From: an uncultured Rothia sp.
GTDB taxonomy: Bacteria; Actinomycetota; Actinomycetes; Actinomycetales; Micrococcaceae
Assembly: GCA_946221065.1 (NCBI GenBank)
Contig: CAMIIO010000003.1
Coordinates: forward strand, 196,025 to 260,024
DNA length: 64,000 bases
Direction: 5' to 3'
Of the stretch, positions 50,929 through 60,001 are shown piece by piece. How positions within the stretch are numbered: position 1 is the first letter of the stretch; each line of letters starts with the position of its first letter. The notes under the pieces are model-generated. The model saw only the letters and a program-made list of their open reading frames with translations. It ran no database searches and was not told the origin of the DNA. The position numbers and the translations under genes were made by a program.

Positions 50929-53751
50929 GTGAGTACTACTGATGCAGCTAATGACAACAAGAAGCTTCTACTAATTGACGGCCACTCTCTAGCGTTTCGT
51001 TCGTTCTATGGTTCGCCTGTGGACGTTTTTGTAAACAGTGCCGGTCAACATACCAACGCGGTACACGGCTTCCTTTCTACTCTTCTGAGTCTGATTAAAT
51101 CTGAAGAGCCTACGCGTATTATTGCTGCGTTTGACCTTGCCGGCGGCACCTTCCGTACCGAGGAGTATGGGGAGTACAAGGGTGGGCGTTCAGAGACTCC
51201 CGAAGAGTTTTATGGTCAGATTGAGCTTATTCAACGAGTGTTGGAAGAGCTCAATATCCCGGCAATTACGGTTCCGCGCTATGAAGCGGACGATATTGTG
51301 GCAACCCTGGCTAAGACCGGTGTGGCGCAGGGGTACGAAGTGTTTATTGTCTCCGGCGATCGTGACGCTTTCCAGCTCATTAATGATCACGTCACAATTT
51401 TGTATCCCGTCACTACCGGCCCCACCAAAGGTATTCGCCGTATGGACGCTGCGGCGGTGGAAGAGAAATATAAGGTTCCCCCTCACCTCTACCCGGACCT
51501 TGCCGCGCTGACTGGCGAGCAGGCAGATAATCTGCCGGGCGTTCCGGGTGTTGGGCCAGGATTTGCCGCCAAGTGGATCAATGAGTTTGGCGATCTCAAC
51601 GGCATTATTCAGAACCAGGAGAAAATTAAGGGTAAAAAGGGTGAAGCGCTCCGCGAGCACATCGAGGACGTATTGCGCAACCGCCGACTGAACCGTTTGG
51701 TGGATGATTTGGAGCTACCCGTTGCTCTTGCCGAGACCGAAGATTTTGGGCCACAGAATCCCGAAACGCTCAATGATCTGTTTGATGAACTGGAATTTAG
51801 CAGTATTCGTAAGCGGACCGAGGAGCTTTTTGCCTCGCTCGCTCAGGCTGCCGCCGTCCAGGTGGATATAACGACTGCCGACGTCGTTGAGCTGACTGAG
51901 TCCGCGCAATTTGAAGAATTTTTGGGGCGGGCTGTTGCTTCTATAACTGACGTTGAGCGTCCCCAGGAGGTGTCGGATCGGTTGGCTCAAGCTGTGACCG
52001 TCCTTCCTGTTGTAGATGCCGACGCCGTCGAGGTGGGGAATGCCCACGAGCAGGATGTACTGGGCTTGGTATTGCTGGGAGGAGAAGTCCCTGGCTGGTT
52101 GGATTTTAGCCAGTTGAGTGCAGAGTTGGAGGCTTCTGTTGCTACCTGGCTTTCTAATCCTGATGCCACCAAGATAGTGTATGACGTGAAGCAACAGTAC
52201 AAATCGCTCGCGGCACGAGGGTTTGCCCTCTCGGGCGTGGTGGAAGACCCGTTGCTGAGCTCCTATGTGTGTGGCCATATCCCTACGGCGCGTCGTCGTA
52301 GTTTCCGAGCCATGATGGAGGATTTGTGCGATAAATACCTGCACCGCGTATTCCCGGAGGAACAGCCGCAACAGGCACAAGGGGAACTTTTTTCCGATGA
52401 ACCGGCTGTGAATGTTGCCGATATTGCCTTGCAAGCGCGATATATTCAGGAACTTGCCTACGCGCTGGATATGGATTTACGTGAGCAGAATCAACTGAAG
52501 CTGTACCGAGAGATTGAGCTTCCGCTCGCTACCGTATTGGCCAAGATGGAGATTGCCGGGATTGCGGTGGACTCGGAGGTGCTTGCTGATCTGAAGGAGT
52601 ACTACCAGTCCTTTGTGAAGCAGGCAACCGAAGAAGCGTACCGGCTTATCGATTATGAGGTGAACCTGGGCTCCCCTAAACAGCTACAAAGCGTTCTCTT
52701 TGAGGAGCTCGAACTGCCGACTACCCGCAAATTGAAGTCCGGGTACTCTACCGATGCCGAGTCGATGGCTGACTTGCTCACCAAGGTTAGCCCGGAGTCT
52801 AAAGGTGCGCAGTTCTTGATGGCATTACAGATGTATCGTGATTACACCAAGCTGAAGCAAACGGTGGAGGGCTTGCAGAAGGCTACCGCAGTCGATGGCA
52901 GAATCCACACCACTTTCCAGCAAAATGTTGCCGCAACAGGGCGTTTATCTTCCACCGAACCTAACCTGCAGAATATCCCGATTCGTACCGAGCAGGGACG
53001 GCGTATTCGTGATGCCTTTGTGGTGGATCCGCGAATGATAGACGGCGTGGACTTCACCACCTTAATCACTGCCGATTATTCGCAGATTGAAATGCGCATT
53101 ATGGTTCATCTTGCTCAGGACGAGAAGCTAATTCAGGCGTACAAGGACGGCGAAGACCTGCACCGTTTTGTGGGTTCGCAGGTGTTCGACGTCGCGCCCG
53201 AGGAAGTAACCAGCGAGATGCGCGCGAAGGTGAAAGCCATGTCCTATGGGCTGGCTTACGGGCTGTCGCGTTTTGGTTTGTCTAAGCAGTTGGGCATCTC
53301 GGTAGAAGAAGCCGCTCAATTGACCGTGAATTATTTTAAGCGTTTTGGCAATGTGGGTAGATTCTTGCGTGGCACCGTAAAGCAAGCGCATAAGGACGGG
53401 TACACCGAAACCATGTTCGGTCGTCGCCGTACTCTGGCGGATTTGAATAGCTCAAACCGGCAACGTCGTGATGCCGCTGAGCGTGCCGCGCTCAACGCAC
53501 CGATTCAGGGCACTGCGGCGGACATCATGAAGATCGCCATGATTAACGTGGATCGCCGTTTGGATGAGGAAAATCTGAAGTCTCGCATGTTGCTACAGAT
53601 TCACGATGAGTTGATTCTGGAAGTAGCTCCGGGGGAGGAGAGCGCCGCTACACAGATTGTGGAAGAGGAAATGTCCAACGCCGTGCAACTATCTGTACCT
53701 ATGGATGTGCAGGTAGGTAGCGGTGGGTCCTGGAATGAGGCTGGACACTAG
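50929..53751 (+). CDS. polA: DNA polymerase I
   Basis: A 940-residue repair and Okazaki-fragment polymerase. The N-terminal 5' nuclease (about 1-300) shows LLIDGHSLAFRSF, YEADDIVATLAK and SGDRDAFQL. The middle part is a 3'-5' exonuclease-like domain without the usual acidic active-site residues, as in many actinobacteria. The C-terminal polymerase has motif A ITADYSQIEMRIMVHLAQD, motif B KAMSYGLAYGLSRFG, and motif C IHDELILEV. It starts GTG 50929, and the stop overlaps the GNAT gene by 1 nt. Confidence 0.97.
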   Translation: MSTTDAANDNKKLLLIDGHSLAFRSFYGSPVDVFVNSAGQHTNAVHGFLSTLLSLIKSEEPTRIIAAFDLAGGTFRTEEYGEYKGGRSETPEEFYGQIELIQRVLEELNIPAITVPRYEADDIVATLAKTGVAQGYEVFIVSGDRDAFQLINDHVTILYPVTTGPTKGIRRMDAAAVEEKYKVPPHLYPDLAALTGEQADNLPGVPGVGPGFAAKWINEFGDLNGIIQNQEKIKGKKGEALREHIEDVLRNRRLNRLVDDLELPVALAETEDFGPQNPETLNDLFDELEFSSIRKRTEELFASLAQAAAVQVDITTADVVELTESAQFEEFLGRAVASITDVERPQEVSDRLAQAVTVLPVVDADAVEVGNAHEQDVLGLVLLGGEVPGWLDFSQLSAELEASVATWLSNPDATKIVYDVKQQYKSLAARGFALSGVVEDPLLSSYVCGHIPTARRRSFRAMMEDLCDKYLHRVFPEEQPQQAQGELFSDEPAVNVADIALQARYIQELAYALDMDLREQNQLKLYREIELPLATVLAKMEIAGIAVDSEVLADLKEYYQSFVKQATEEAYRLIDYEVNLGSPKQLQSVLFEELELPTTRKLKSGYSTDAESMADLLTKVSPESKGAQFLMALQMYRDYTKLKQTVEGLQKATAVDGRIHTTFQQNVAATGRLSSTEPNLQNIPIRTEQGRRIRDAFVVDPRMIDGVDFTTLITADYSQIEMRIMVHLAQDEKLIQAYKDGEDLHRFVGSQVFDVAPEEVTSEMRAKVKAMSYGLAYGLSRFGLSKQLGISVEEAAQLTVNYFKRFGNVGRFLRGTVKQAHKDGYTETMFGRRRTLADLNSSNRQRRDAAERAALNAPIQGTAADIMKIAMINVDRRLDEENLKSRMLLQIHDELILEVAPGEESAATQIVEEEMSNAVQLSVPMDVQVGSGGSWNEAGH

Positions 53752-54407
53752 TGGGGGATGCGTCACCGAGCTGGGAAACCGTTGCGAATGAGGTGCAATG
53801 GGGTGAAGATTACCGCCCTCGCGCGGTGACGATTACCCACCTAGAAATGGTGGAGGCTCCGCAGGGGTGGCCGGCTGTACCGCCCGCAGGGGTGCGCATT
53901 GAGCGAGTTAAGCATGTAACACCCGAGCTAGTTCGCTGGCTGTACTCGGTCGTGGGCGGTCCCTACCGCTGGTATGAGCGCCTCGGCTGGGATCGAGAAA
54001 GCTGGGCTAGTGAACTTGCCGAGCAGGGCAGTGAAGTGTGGCTTGTGAGCGTCGATGGTACTCCCGCGGGGTATTGCCAGCTGGCATCCGAAGTGGTCTC
54101 CGATGCAGGTGCAGATAAATACAGTACTGAGGTGGAAATTCTGTACTTTGGGCTCATGCAATGGGCACACGGTAGAGGGCTGGGAAGAATCTTCCTAGAA
54201 CAGATGATTCACCAGGCTTGGAAACTTTCCGAGCGGCATGCCTTACCGCAGGTTTCGCGTGTATGGGTGCATACCTGCGATCTTGACGCGCCCGCTGCGC
54301 TAGTGAACTATCAGGCGCGGGGAATGGAGATTTGTAAGGTGGAAGAGCACTCCGAGATAGTGCTCAAACACCCCCTCAGCTCGTGGGAAGCCATGTTTGA
54401 AAGCTAA
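53751..54407 (+). CDS. GNAT-family N-acetyltransferase
   Basis: A 218-residue protein with GNAT features: EILYFGLMQWAHGRGLGRIFLEQMI carries the R/Q-x-x-G-x-G/A acetyl-CoA loop, and WVHTCDLDAPAALVNYQARGM the typical end. A WRY-rich segment (GGPYRWYERLGWDRESW) precedes the core and is also seen in the actinobacterial relatives of unknown role. GTG 53751 overlaps the polA stop by 1 nt, so it is translated after polA. The substrate is unknown. Confidence 0.85.
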   Translation: MGDASPSWETVANEVQWGEDYRPRAVTITHLEMVEAPQGWPAVPPAGVRIERVKHVTPELVRWLYSVVGGPYRWYERLGWDRESWASELAEQGSEVWLVSVDGTPAGYCQLASEVVSDAGADKYSTEVEILYFGLMQWAHGRGLGRIFLEQMIHQAWKLSERHALPQVSRVWVHTCDLDAPAALVNYQARGMEICKVEEHSEIVLKHPLSSWEAMFES

Positions 54408-54769
54408 CGAGGTTTGAAGATACTCGTTTGACGCCGTTCAGCGGGCATCTTCTTCACCTCTCAACCTGCTCGTGAAGTGAGCAAAGCAATACTTTGACGT
54501 GCGTACCTGTCTATTTACCTAGATTTAACTGAAATAACCCCGCAAATTCAGCGCGCCGAGCATTGACCGGCTAGCCTTCAGACTTTAGAATTTACAGAGT
54601 GCGTGATATAAGCGCACAATTTTGTCCGAATAAACGCTCGGCGCAGAACGAAACCACTCTTGGCGATACCGCCACCAAACCCCGGCATTCATAGCTCAGG
54701 GGCAAAGTTGCGGGGGACTCAGGACTGCACCGACCTACCAAATCTATCCATAATGGAGCCCTTTACTAC
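54408..54769. other. 362-nt leader region before rpsA
   Basis: No gene is seen. It holds a strong promoter (TTGACC 54563-54568, TAGAAT 54586-54591), which would give a 5' untranslated region of about 170 nt before rpsA. Long leaders of ribosomal-protein genes often carry regulatory structure; I could not identify one. Confidence 0.6.
54563..54591 (+). promoter_or_regulatory. Promoter of rpsA
   Basis: TTGACC and TAGAAT separated by exactly 17 nt, the best housekeeping match in the window. Confidence 0.7.
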
Positions 54770-56248
54770 ATGAGCACCAACACTCCTCAGGTTGCAATCA
54801 ACGACATCGGAACTGAAGAAGACTTCCTCAAAGCCGTTGATGAAACCATCAAGTACTTCAACGATGGCGATCTCGTCTCAGGTGAAGTTGTTAAGGTAGA
54901 CCGCGACGAGGTTCTCCTCGACATCGGTTATAAGACCGAAGGCGTTATCCCTTCACGCGAGCTTTCTATCAAGCACGACGTAGATCCCGGCGAAGTTGTT
55001 GCCGTTGGTGACGAAGTTGAAGCTTTGGTTCTGACCAAGGAAGACAAAGAAGGCCGCCTCATTCTCTCCAAGAAGCGCGCACAGTACGAGCGCGCCTGGG
55101 GCGACATCGAGCAGGTCAAGGAAAACGACGGCGTTGTTACCGGTACCGTCATCGAGGTTGTCAAGGGTGGTCTTATCCTTGACATCGGTCTGCGCGGCTT
55201 CCTGCCCGCATCCCTCGTTGAAATGCGCCGTGTTCGCGATCTCGCTCCTTACATCGGTCAGGAAATCGAAGCCAAGATCATCGAGCTGGACAAGAACCGC
55301 AACAACGTTGTTCTCTCCCGCCGCGCATGGCTCGAGCAGACCCAGTCCGAGGTTCGCTCCACCTTCCTCAACCAGCTCGAAAAGGGCCAGGTACGCACCG
55401 GCGTCGTATCCTCCATCGTCAACTTCGGTGCATTCGTGGACCTTGGCGGCGTAGACGGCCTCGTTCACGTATCCGAACTCTCCTGGAAGCACATCGACCA
55501 CCCCTCAGAGGTTGTTGAAGTAGGTCAGGAAGTAACCGTTGAGGTTCTCGAAGTTGATTTGGACCGCGAGCGCGTATCGCTGTCCTTGAAGGCAACTCAG
55601 GAAGATCCTTGGCAGGCATTTGCCCGCACCCACGCACTTGGCCAGGTTGTACCCGGTAAGGTCACCAAGCTCGTTCCCTTCGGCGCATTCGTTCGCGTTG
55701 AAGACGGCATCGAAGGCCTCGTACACATCTCCGAGCTTGCTGTTCGCCACGTAGATTTGGCAGAGCAGGTTGTCTCCGTGGGTGACGAACTGTTTGTGAA
55801 GGTTATCGACATCGATCTCGATCGTCGTCGTATCTCCCTCTCACTCAAGCAGGCTAACGAAGGCGTTGACCCCGAGGGCACCGAGTTCGACCCCGTACTC
55901 TACGGCATGGCAGCAGAGTACGACGAAGAGGGCAACTACAAGTACCCCGAGGGATTCGACCCCGAGACCAACGAATGGCTCGAAGGCTTCGAAACTCAGC
56001 GCGCAACCTGGGAGCAGCAGTACGCCGACGCCCAGGCACGTTGGGAAGCACACAAGGTTCAGGTTGCCAAGGCACTCGAGGCAGACGCAGAAGCAGCAGC
56101 AACTGCAGCTACCTCCTCCAGCAGCGACTCCGCACCTGCATCCGCAGCACCGACCTCCTACTCCTCCGACGACAAGGCATCCGAATCCGGCACCTTGGCA
56201 TCAGATGAGGCGCTTGCTGAGCTTCGCAAGAAGCTCACCGGCAACTAA
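54770..56248 (+). CDS. rpsA: 30S ribosomal protein S1
   Basis: An mRNA-binding ribosomal protein; 492 residues with four S1 domains, the usual actinobacterial number (E. coli has six). Repeats begin near GDLVSGEVVKVDRDEVLLDI, GVVTGTVIEVVKGGLILDI, GQVRTGVVSSIVNFGAFVDL, and GQVVPGKVTKLVPFGAFVRV. The C-terminal tail is Ala- and Ser-rich, low-complexity, ending ELRKKLTGN. The first codons use the highly expressed set. Confidence 0.97.
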   Translation: MSTNTPQVAINDIGTEEDFLKAVDETIKYFNDGDLVSGEVVKVDRDEVLLDIGYKTEGVIPSRELSIKHDVDPGEVVAVGDEVEALVLTKEDKEGRLILSKKRAQYERAWGDIEQVKENDGVVTGTVIEVVKGGLILDIGLRGFLPASLVEMRRVRDLAPYIGQEIEAKIIELDKNRNNVVLSRRAWLEQTQSEVRSTFLNQLEKGQVRTGVVSSIVNFGAFVDLGGVDGLVHVSELSWKHIDHPSEVVEVGQEVTVEVLEVDLDRERVSLSLKATQEDPWQAFARTHALGQVVPGKVTKLVPFGAFVRVEDGIEGLVHISELAVRHVDLAEQVVSVGDELFVKVIDIDLDRRRISLSLKQANEGVDPEGTEFDPVLYGMAAEYDEEGNYKYPEGFDPETNEWLEGFETQRATWEQQYADAQARWEAHKVQVAKALEADAEAAATAATSSSSDSAPASAAPTSYSSDDKASESGTLASDEALAELRKKLTGN

Positions 56249-56340
56249 TCCGGTACGGCTGGACCGGTGAGCTTCTCTCCGAAGCTGATTCCAGCGAAGA
56301 TTTATTTTCCTCGCAACCTCGGAATCTTTGCTTTCATGGT

Positions 56341-56360
56341 AAGAATCTCACCGGCAACTA
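56341..56360 (+). repeat. Partial copy of the rpsA 3' end
   Basis: AAGAATCTCACCGGCAACTA differs at one position from the last codons of rpsA (56228-56247) and lies 113 nt downstream of them. It may be a relic of a short duplication of the gene's tail. Confidence 0.6.
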
Positions 56361-56405
56361 CCTGAAACTATGAAACAGCTATCCTCAAGATAGTCTCATA
56401 GCAAA

Positions 56406-56439
56406 AAGACCACCTCGGAATAAGCCCCGAGGTGGTCTT
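56406..56439 (+). terminator. Terminator after rpsA
   Basis: A perfect 13-bp stem (AAGACCACCTCGG and complement) with a 7-8-nt loop, followed by ACGTTT. An earlier hairpin (56231-56241 with 56264-56274, AAGCTCACCGG and complement) overlaps the rpsA stop. Confidence 0.75.
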
Positions 56440-56498
56440 ACGTTTAATATGAAACAGAAATGAAGCTACAAGCTAGCAAAGCTCAGATCCCCACCAAA

Positions 56499-57212
56499 CT
56501 ACCCCTGCACATTAACCCAAGACGTCTCACCCCACCGAACACCCGCGCTTCCGGCAGTAAGTTGAGCAAGTAAATCCTCAGTCTCGGTAAGCCGACTCGG
56601 ATCATCGAATACCCCCAGAGAAACTACCGCGTGCTGGGGCAAATACTCGGTGCCTAATACGGTAACGCCGTGATTGCGTACATCGTTCTCAAATTTTCCC
56701 GCCTCGGCGTGGGGTAGCGTAACCTCACCGACCCGCAGACGGCGCCGGGAGATAAGCTGCCCCTCATCAAGCACCTGCACCACGGCGTCGGTATAGGCAC
56801 GTACCAGACCGCCCGCACCCAGCTTAGTCCCACCAAAGTAGCGCACCACGACGGCGCAGATGTCAGAAAGATCCGCTACCTCATCGGTTTCCCCACGGGT
56901 TCTCCGGGAGAGTAGCGCTTGGAGCATGGGAATCCCCGCGGTGCCAGCCGGCTCGCCATCATCGGAGGAGCGCTGAACATCTCGGTCCGGGCCAAGCACA
57001 AACGCGGAGCAAACGTGCCGGGCATCATGGTATTGTTTCCGCAAAGATTCAATATAAGCTCGAGCTTCAGACTCCGTTTCCACGCGGATAATGTGCCCAA
57101 TGAACTCGCTTCTCTTAATCTCTAGTAGAGATTCAATTGGTGAATGATCTGAAAGTACCGTGTATTCATTGGTGCGAGAGGTATCGGTGGAGGAGTGCGG
57201 TGGGTTGCTCAT
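56499..57212 (-). CDS. YigZ/IMPACT-family protein
   Basis: A 237-residue protein of the UPF0029/IMPACT family. The N-terminal domain shows KRSEFIGHIIRVETESEARA, ARHVCSAFVLG, SSDDGEPAGTAGIPMLQAL, and VVRYFGGTKLGAGGLVRAY, which is highly conserved. A C-terminal DUF1949-like domain follows. Its bacterial role, perhaps translation-linked, is not established. It is convergent with rpsA and divergent from coaE. Confidence 0.9.
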   Translation of the reverse strand: MSNPPHSSTDTSRTNEYTVLSDHSPIESLLEIKRSEFIGHIIRVETESEARAYIESLRKQYHDARHVCSAFVLGPDRDVQRSSDDGEPAGTAGIPMLQALLSRRTRGETDEVADLSDICAVVVRYFGGTKLGAGGLVRAYTDAVVQVLDEGQLISRRRLRVGEVTLPHAEAGKFENDVRNHGVTVLGTEYLPQHAVVSLGVFDDPSRLTETEDLLAQLTAGSAGVRWGETSWVNVQG

Positions 57213-57315
57213 GAGGTCATTCTATCGGGATGTGTGTCGAACCCCGTTCCTGCTGGCCGGATGTGAAGCGTTAGGATAGACACCTAGAAGAGGTGTTGCT
57301 ATAGAGGAGAGTACG

Positions 57316-57939
57316 GTGCGTATTGGTCTAACGGGAGGAATCGGTTCGGGTAAATCCACGGTGGCGCAGATGCTCGTGGACAAAGGCGCGGTGCTGATTG
57401 ATGCGGATGCTATTGCCAGAGAGCTGATGAGTCCGGGAGAATCAGTGCTTGCTCAAACCGTTGCGGAATTTGGTAATCAGATTCTTACCGAAACCGGTGA
57501 GCTGAATCGTCAGAAGCTGGCACAAGAAATTTTTGCCGATGAATCTGCCAGGGCTAGACTCAATGCCATTGTTCATCCTGCTGTGCGTGCCCGTTCGCAG
57601 GAGCTGGTGCAGGCTGCGGTTGCCAAGTACGGTGACGGCGTGGTGATAGTGGAAGATATTCCGCTCTTGACCGAGACGAGCCAGGCTGACAGGTTTGACG
57701 CCGTCGTGGTGGTGTTTGCCGAGCTGTCGGTACGTCTGAAACGACTCGTTGAGACTCGGGGGATGGGCGAGGCGGACGCTCGTGCCCGTATTGCGGCGCA
57801 GGCAAGTGATGAGGATCGGGCGGCGATAGCTACCTGGGTGCTCGATAACTCGGGGAGTTTAGAAGAGACTCGGAAACAAGTAGAGAAGATGTGGGAGCAG
57901 GTGGTTAGTGAGGCCGCTATACCTGTAGGAACACATTAG
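57316..57939 (+). CDS. coaE: Dephospho-CoA kinase
   Basis: The last step of coenzyme A synthesis. The 207 residues begin with the P-loop GLTGGIGSGKST. The DAIARELM segment and VVVVFAELSVRLKRLVETRGMGE are typical. It starts GTG 57316. Other actinobacterial CoaE carry a fused UPF0157 domain; this one does not. It follows the rpsA region as in many relatives. Confidence 0.95.
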   Translation: MRIGLTGGIGSGKSTVAQMLVDKGAVLIDADAIARELMSPGESVLAQTVAEFGNQILTETGELNRQKLAQEIFADESARARLNAIVHPAVRARSQELVQAAVAKYGDGVVIVEDIPLLTETSQADRFDAVVVVFAELSVRLKRLVETRGMGEADARARIAAQASDEDRAAIATWVLDNSGSLEETRKQVEKMWEQVVSEAAIPVGTH

Positions 57940-58032
57940 TTTTATCAGTAAACTTTTGGTTTTCGTGAGCTAGAGTGTGGAAAACACTCAGTCTCGTTAT
58001 TAAAATTTTGGTGTTACCCCAAAGGGGTGCTT

Positions 58033-59829
58033 ATGGCGGAGGTGATAGAAAGCCGCTGTAATCCACTAGATTTCACCGGGTTCACCGTGCTCACTAAGCT
58101 CCATGACAGATTGGGTCTGCGGACTAATCCGCAGATTTTCTTTGCATCGGTAGGGTTCATCATTCTTTTTACGGCAAGTTTTATTGCCTTTCCTCACGTC
58201 ATGCAGGAAGTTTTTGGCGCTACTTCTAACTTCCTGATTCGTTACCTGGGCTGGTTTTATGTTTTGGGTAACGCCATTTTCTTTATTTTCTTGATGTATA
58301 TGGCAATGAGCCGCTTTGGCAGGGTAAAGCTAGGGCCGGATGATTCGGAGCCGGAGTATTCCGGTATCGCCTGGTTCGGCATGCTTTTTGCTGCCGGCGT
58401 GGGTGCGGTGTTGCTCTTTTGGGGTGCCGCAGAGCCGATTTCCCACTATGCGCAACCACCGTATCAAGGCGTTGAGCCCTTATCGGATCAGGCTGCTCAA
58501 GATGCTCTGGCTATCGCAAATTTCCATATCGGCTTGTTTATGTGGGTAATCTTGGTGGTTCCCGGCTTAGCGTTTGGCTACTTTACCTATAAGCGCAAGC
58601 TACCGCCGCGCGTTTCCTCGATTTTCCAGCCGGTACTCGGTGAGGGCATCCACGGACCGATGGGGAAACTGATCGATATTATCTCGATTATTGCTACGGT
58701 CTTCGGTATCGGTGTGTCAGTGGGCTTGGGCGCCCTACAGATTAACTCGGGATTGCACATTGTGTACGGCGTGCCTCTTGGCGGGTGGATTCAGGCCGGC
58801 ATTATTGCACTGATTACCGCAGCAGGGGTGACCTCGGTGCTGGCAGGTATGGACTCAGGTATTAAGCGCTTATCATATATCAATATTTTGATGGCCGTGG
58901 CACTGCTGATTTTTATTTTGATGACGGGCGCAACCCGCACCGCGCTGATGGGGACAATCGAGTCGGCTGGCCAGTTTGCTACGAAGCTACCGGAGATGAT
59001 GTTCTTCAACGACACATTCCAAGATACCGGCTGGATTGGCTCCTGGACGGTGTTCTACTGGGCGTGGACGGTATCCTGGGCACCCTTTGTGGGACTTTTT
59101 ATTGCTCGTATTTCCCAGGGGCGCACTATCCGCCAGTTTGTGATCGGTGTGCTGGCTGCGCCGTCGGCGTTCGTCATGGTGTGGGTAGGTATCTTTGGCA
59201 TGAACGCCTTTGATATTGAACGCCACCAGAACGGCACCCTGGTAGAGAAGGTTGTTGAGCAGGGCGATATTCCCGCTGCGCTCTTCGAATTTCTGGGGCA
59301 CTTCCCGCTCTTTGGGTTCATCGCTCCTTTCACCTTGATTGTCATCACGATTTTCTTTATCACCTCTATCGACTCCGCAGCACTCGTCATGGACTCTATC
59401 GCTAACGGACACGAGGACGAGTCCCCACGCAAGCAGAGCGTCTTTTGGGCGGTAAGCATTGGGGTAGTATGCGCAACCATTTTGGTAACCACCGGTGATA
59501 ATGGGTTAGAGATCCTTCAATCCGTCATCATCGTGATCGGCTTCCCCGTGTTCTTAATCGGTTACATGGAAATGTACATGCTGTTGCGAGCGCTCCGTGA
59601 GGACGCCGGGGAACTACCACCGTTGCGCACCCGCCAGTGGAAACAGGTGATTCCGATGGAGGAATATCGACGCCGTGCCCGTGAGGACTTCTCCCAGATA
59701 AGCGACGTCGTGGTGCGTCCCGAGTACGAGGAAGGCACTGAACCCGAACACGAGTCCCTGGTACCTCAGACCGGGCAGATCTCGGCGGTCAAAAAGCAGG
59801 AGGGTAAAGAAAAAAGCTCCTCTGAATAG
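58033..59829 (+). CDS. BCCT-family betaine/choline/carnitine transporter
   Basis: A 598-residue sodium- or proton-coupled carrier with 12 helices, for osmoprotectants. It shows GMLFAAGVGAVLLFWGAAEP and the tryptophan-rich FYWAWTVSWAPFVGLFIARISQGRT that binds the trimethylammonium group. The C-terminal cytosolic tail (about 70 residues) is charged, as in the osmosensing members. ATG 58033 is 6 nt after AAAGGGG; a GTG 6 nt earlier overlaps that site. Confidence 0.93.
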   Translation: MAEVIESRCNPLDFTGFTVLTKLHDRLGLRTNPQIFFASVGFIILFTASFIAFPHVMQEVFGATSNFLIRYLGWFYVLGNAIFFIFLMYMAMSRFGRVKLGPDDSEPEYSGIAWFGMLFAAGVGAVLLFWGAAEPISHYAQPPYQGVEPLSDQAAQDALAIANFHIGLFMWVILVVPGLAFGYFTYKRKLPPRVSSIFQPVLGEGIHGPMGKLIDIISIIATVFGIGVSVGLGALQINSGLHIVYGVPLGGWIQAGIIALITAAGVTSVLAGMDSGIKRLSYINILMAVALLIFILMTGATRTALMGTIESAGQFATKLPEMMFFNDTFQDTGWIGSWTVFYWAWTVSWAPFVGLFIARISQGRTIRQFVIGVLAAPSAFVMVWVGIFGMNAFDIERHQNGTLVEKVVEQGDIPAALFEFLGHFPLFGFIAPFTLIVITIFFITSIDSAALVMDSIANGHEDESPRKQSVFWAVSIGVVCATILVTTGDNGLEILQSVIIVIGFPVFLIGYMEMYMLLRALREDAGELPPLRTRQWKQVIPMEEYRRRAREDFSQISDVVVRPEYEEGTEPEHESLVPQTGQISAVKKQEGKEKSSSE

Positions 59830-59913
59830 CCTCTGAGGGCACAGAATCCCTGCCGCTTCAGCGCATAACTTCTCACCTGTAAGGAACGCAACAGGAAAAA
59901 CGGCAAAAGAAAA

Positions 59914-59946
59914 ATCCGGGGTGAAGAATAACTCTTCACCCCGGAT
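59914..59946. terminator. Bidirectional terminator between the BCCT gene and katA
   Basis: A perfect 13-bp stem (ATCCGGGGTGAAG and complement), 7-nt loop, preceded by AAAA on the left and followed by CTTT on the right. Confidence 0.85.
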
Positions 59947-60001
59947 CTTTGCTACCTGCCAGTCTTACACCTTAGAAGCAAGGCATAAGGCACTAGAAAA
60001 T

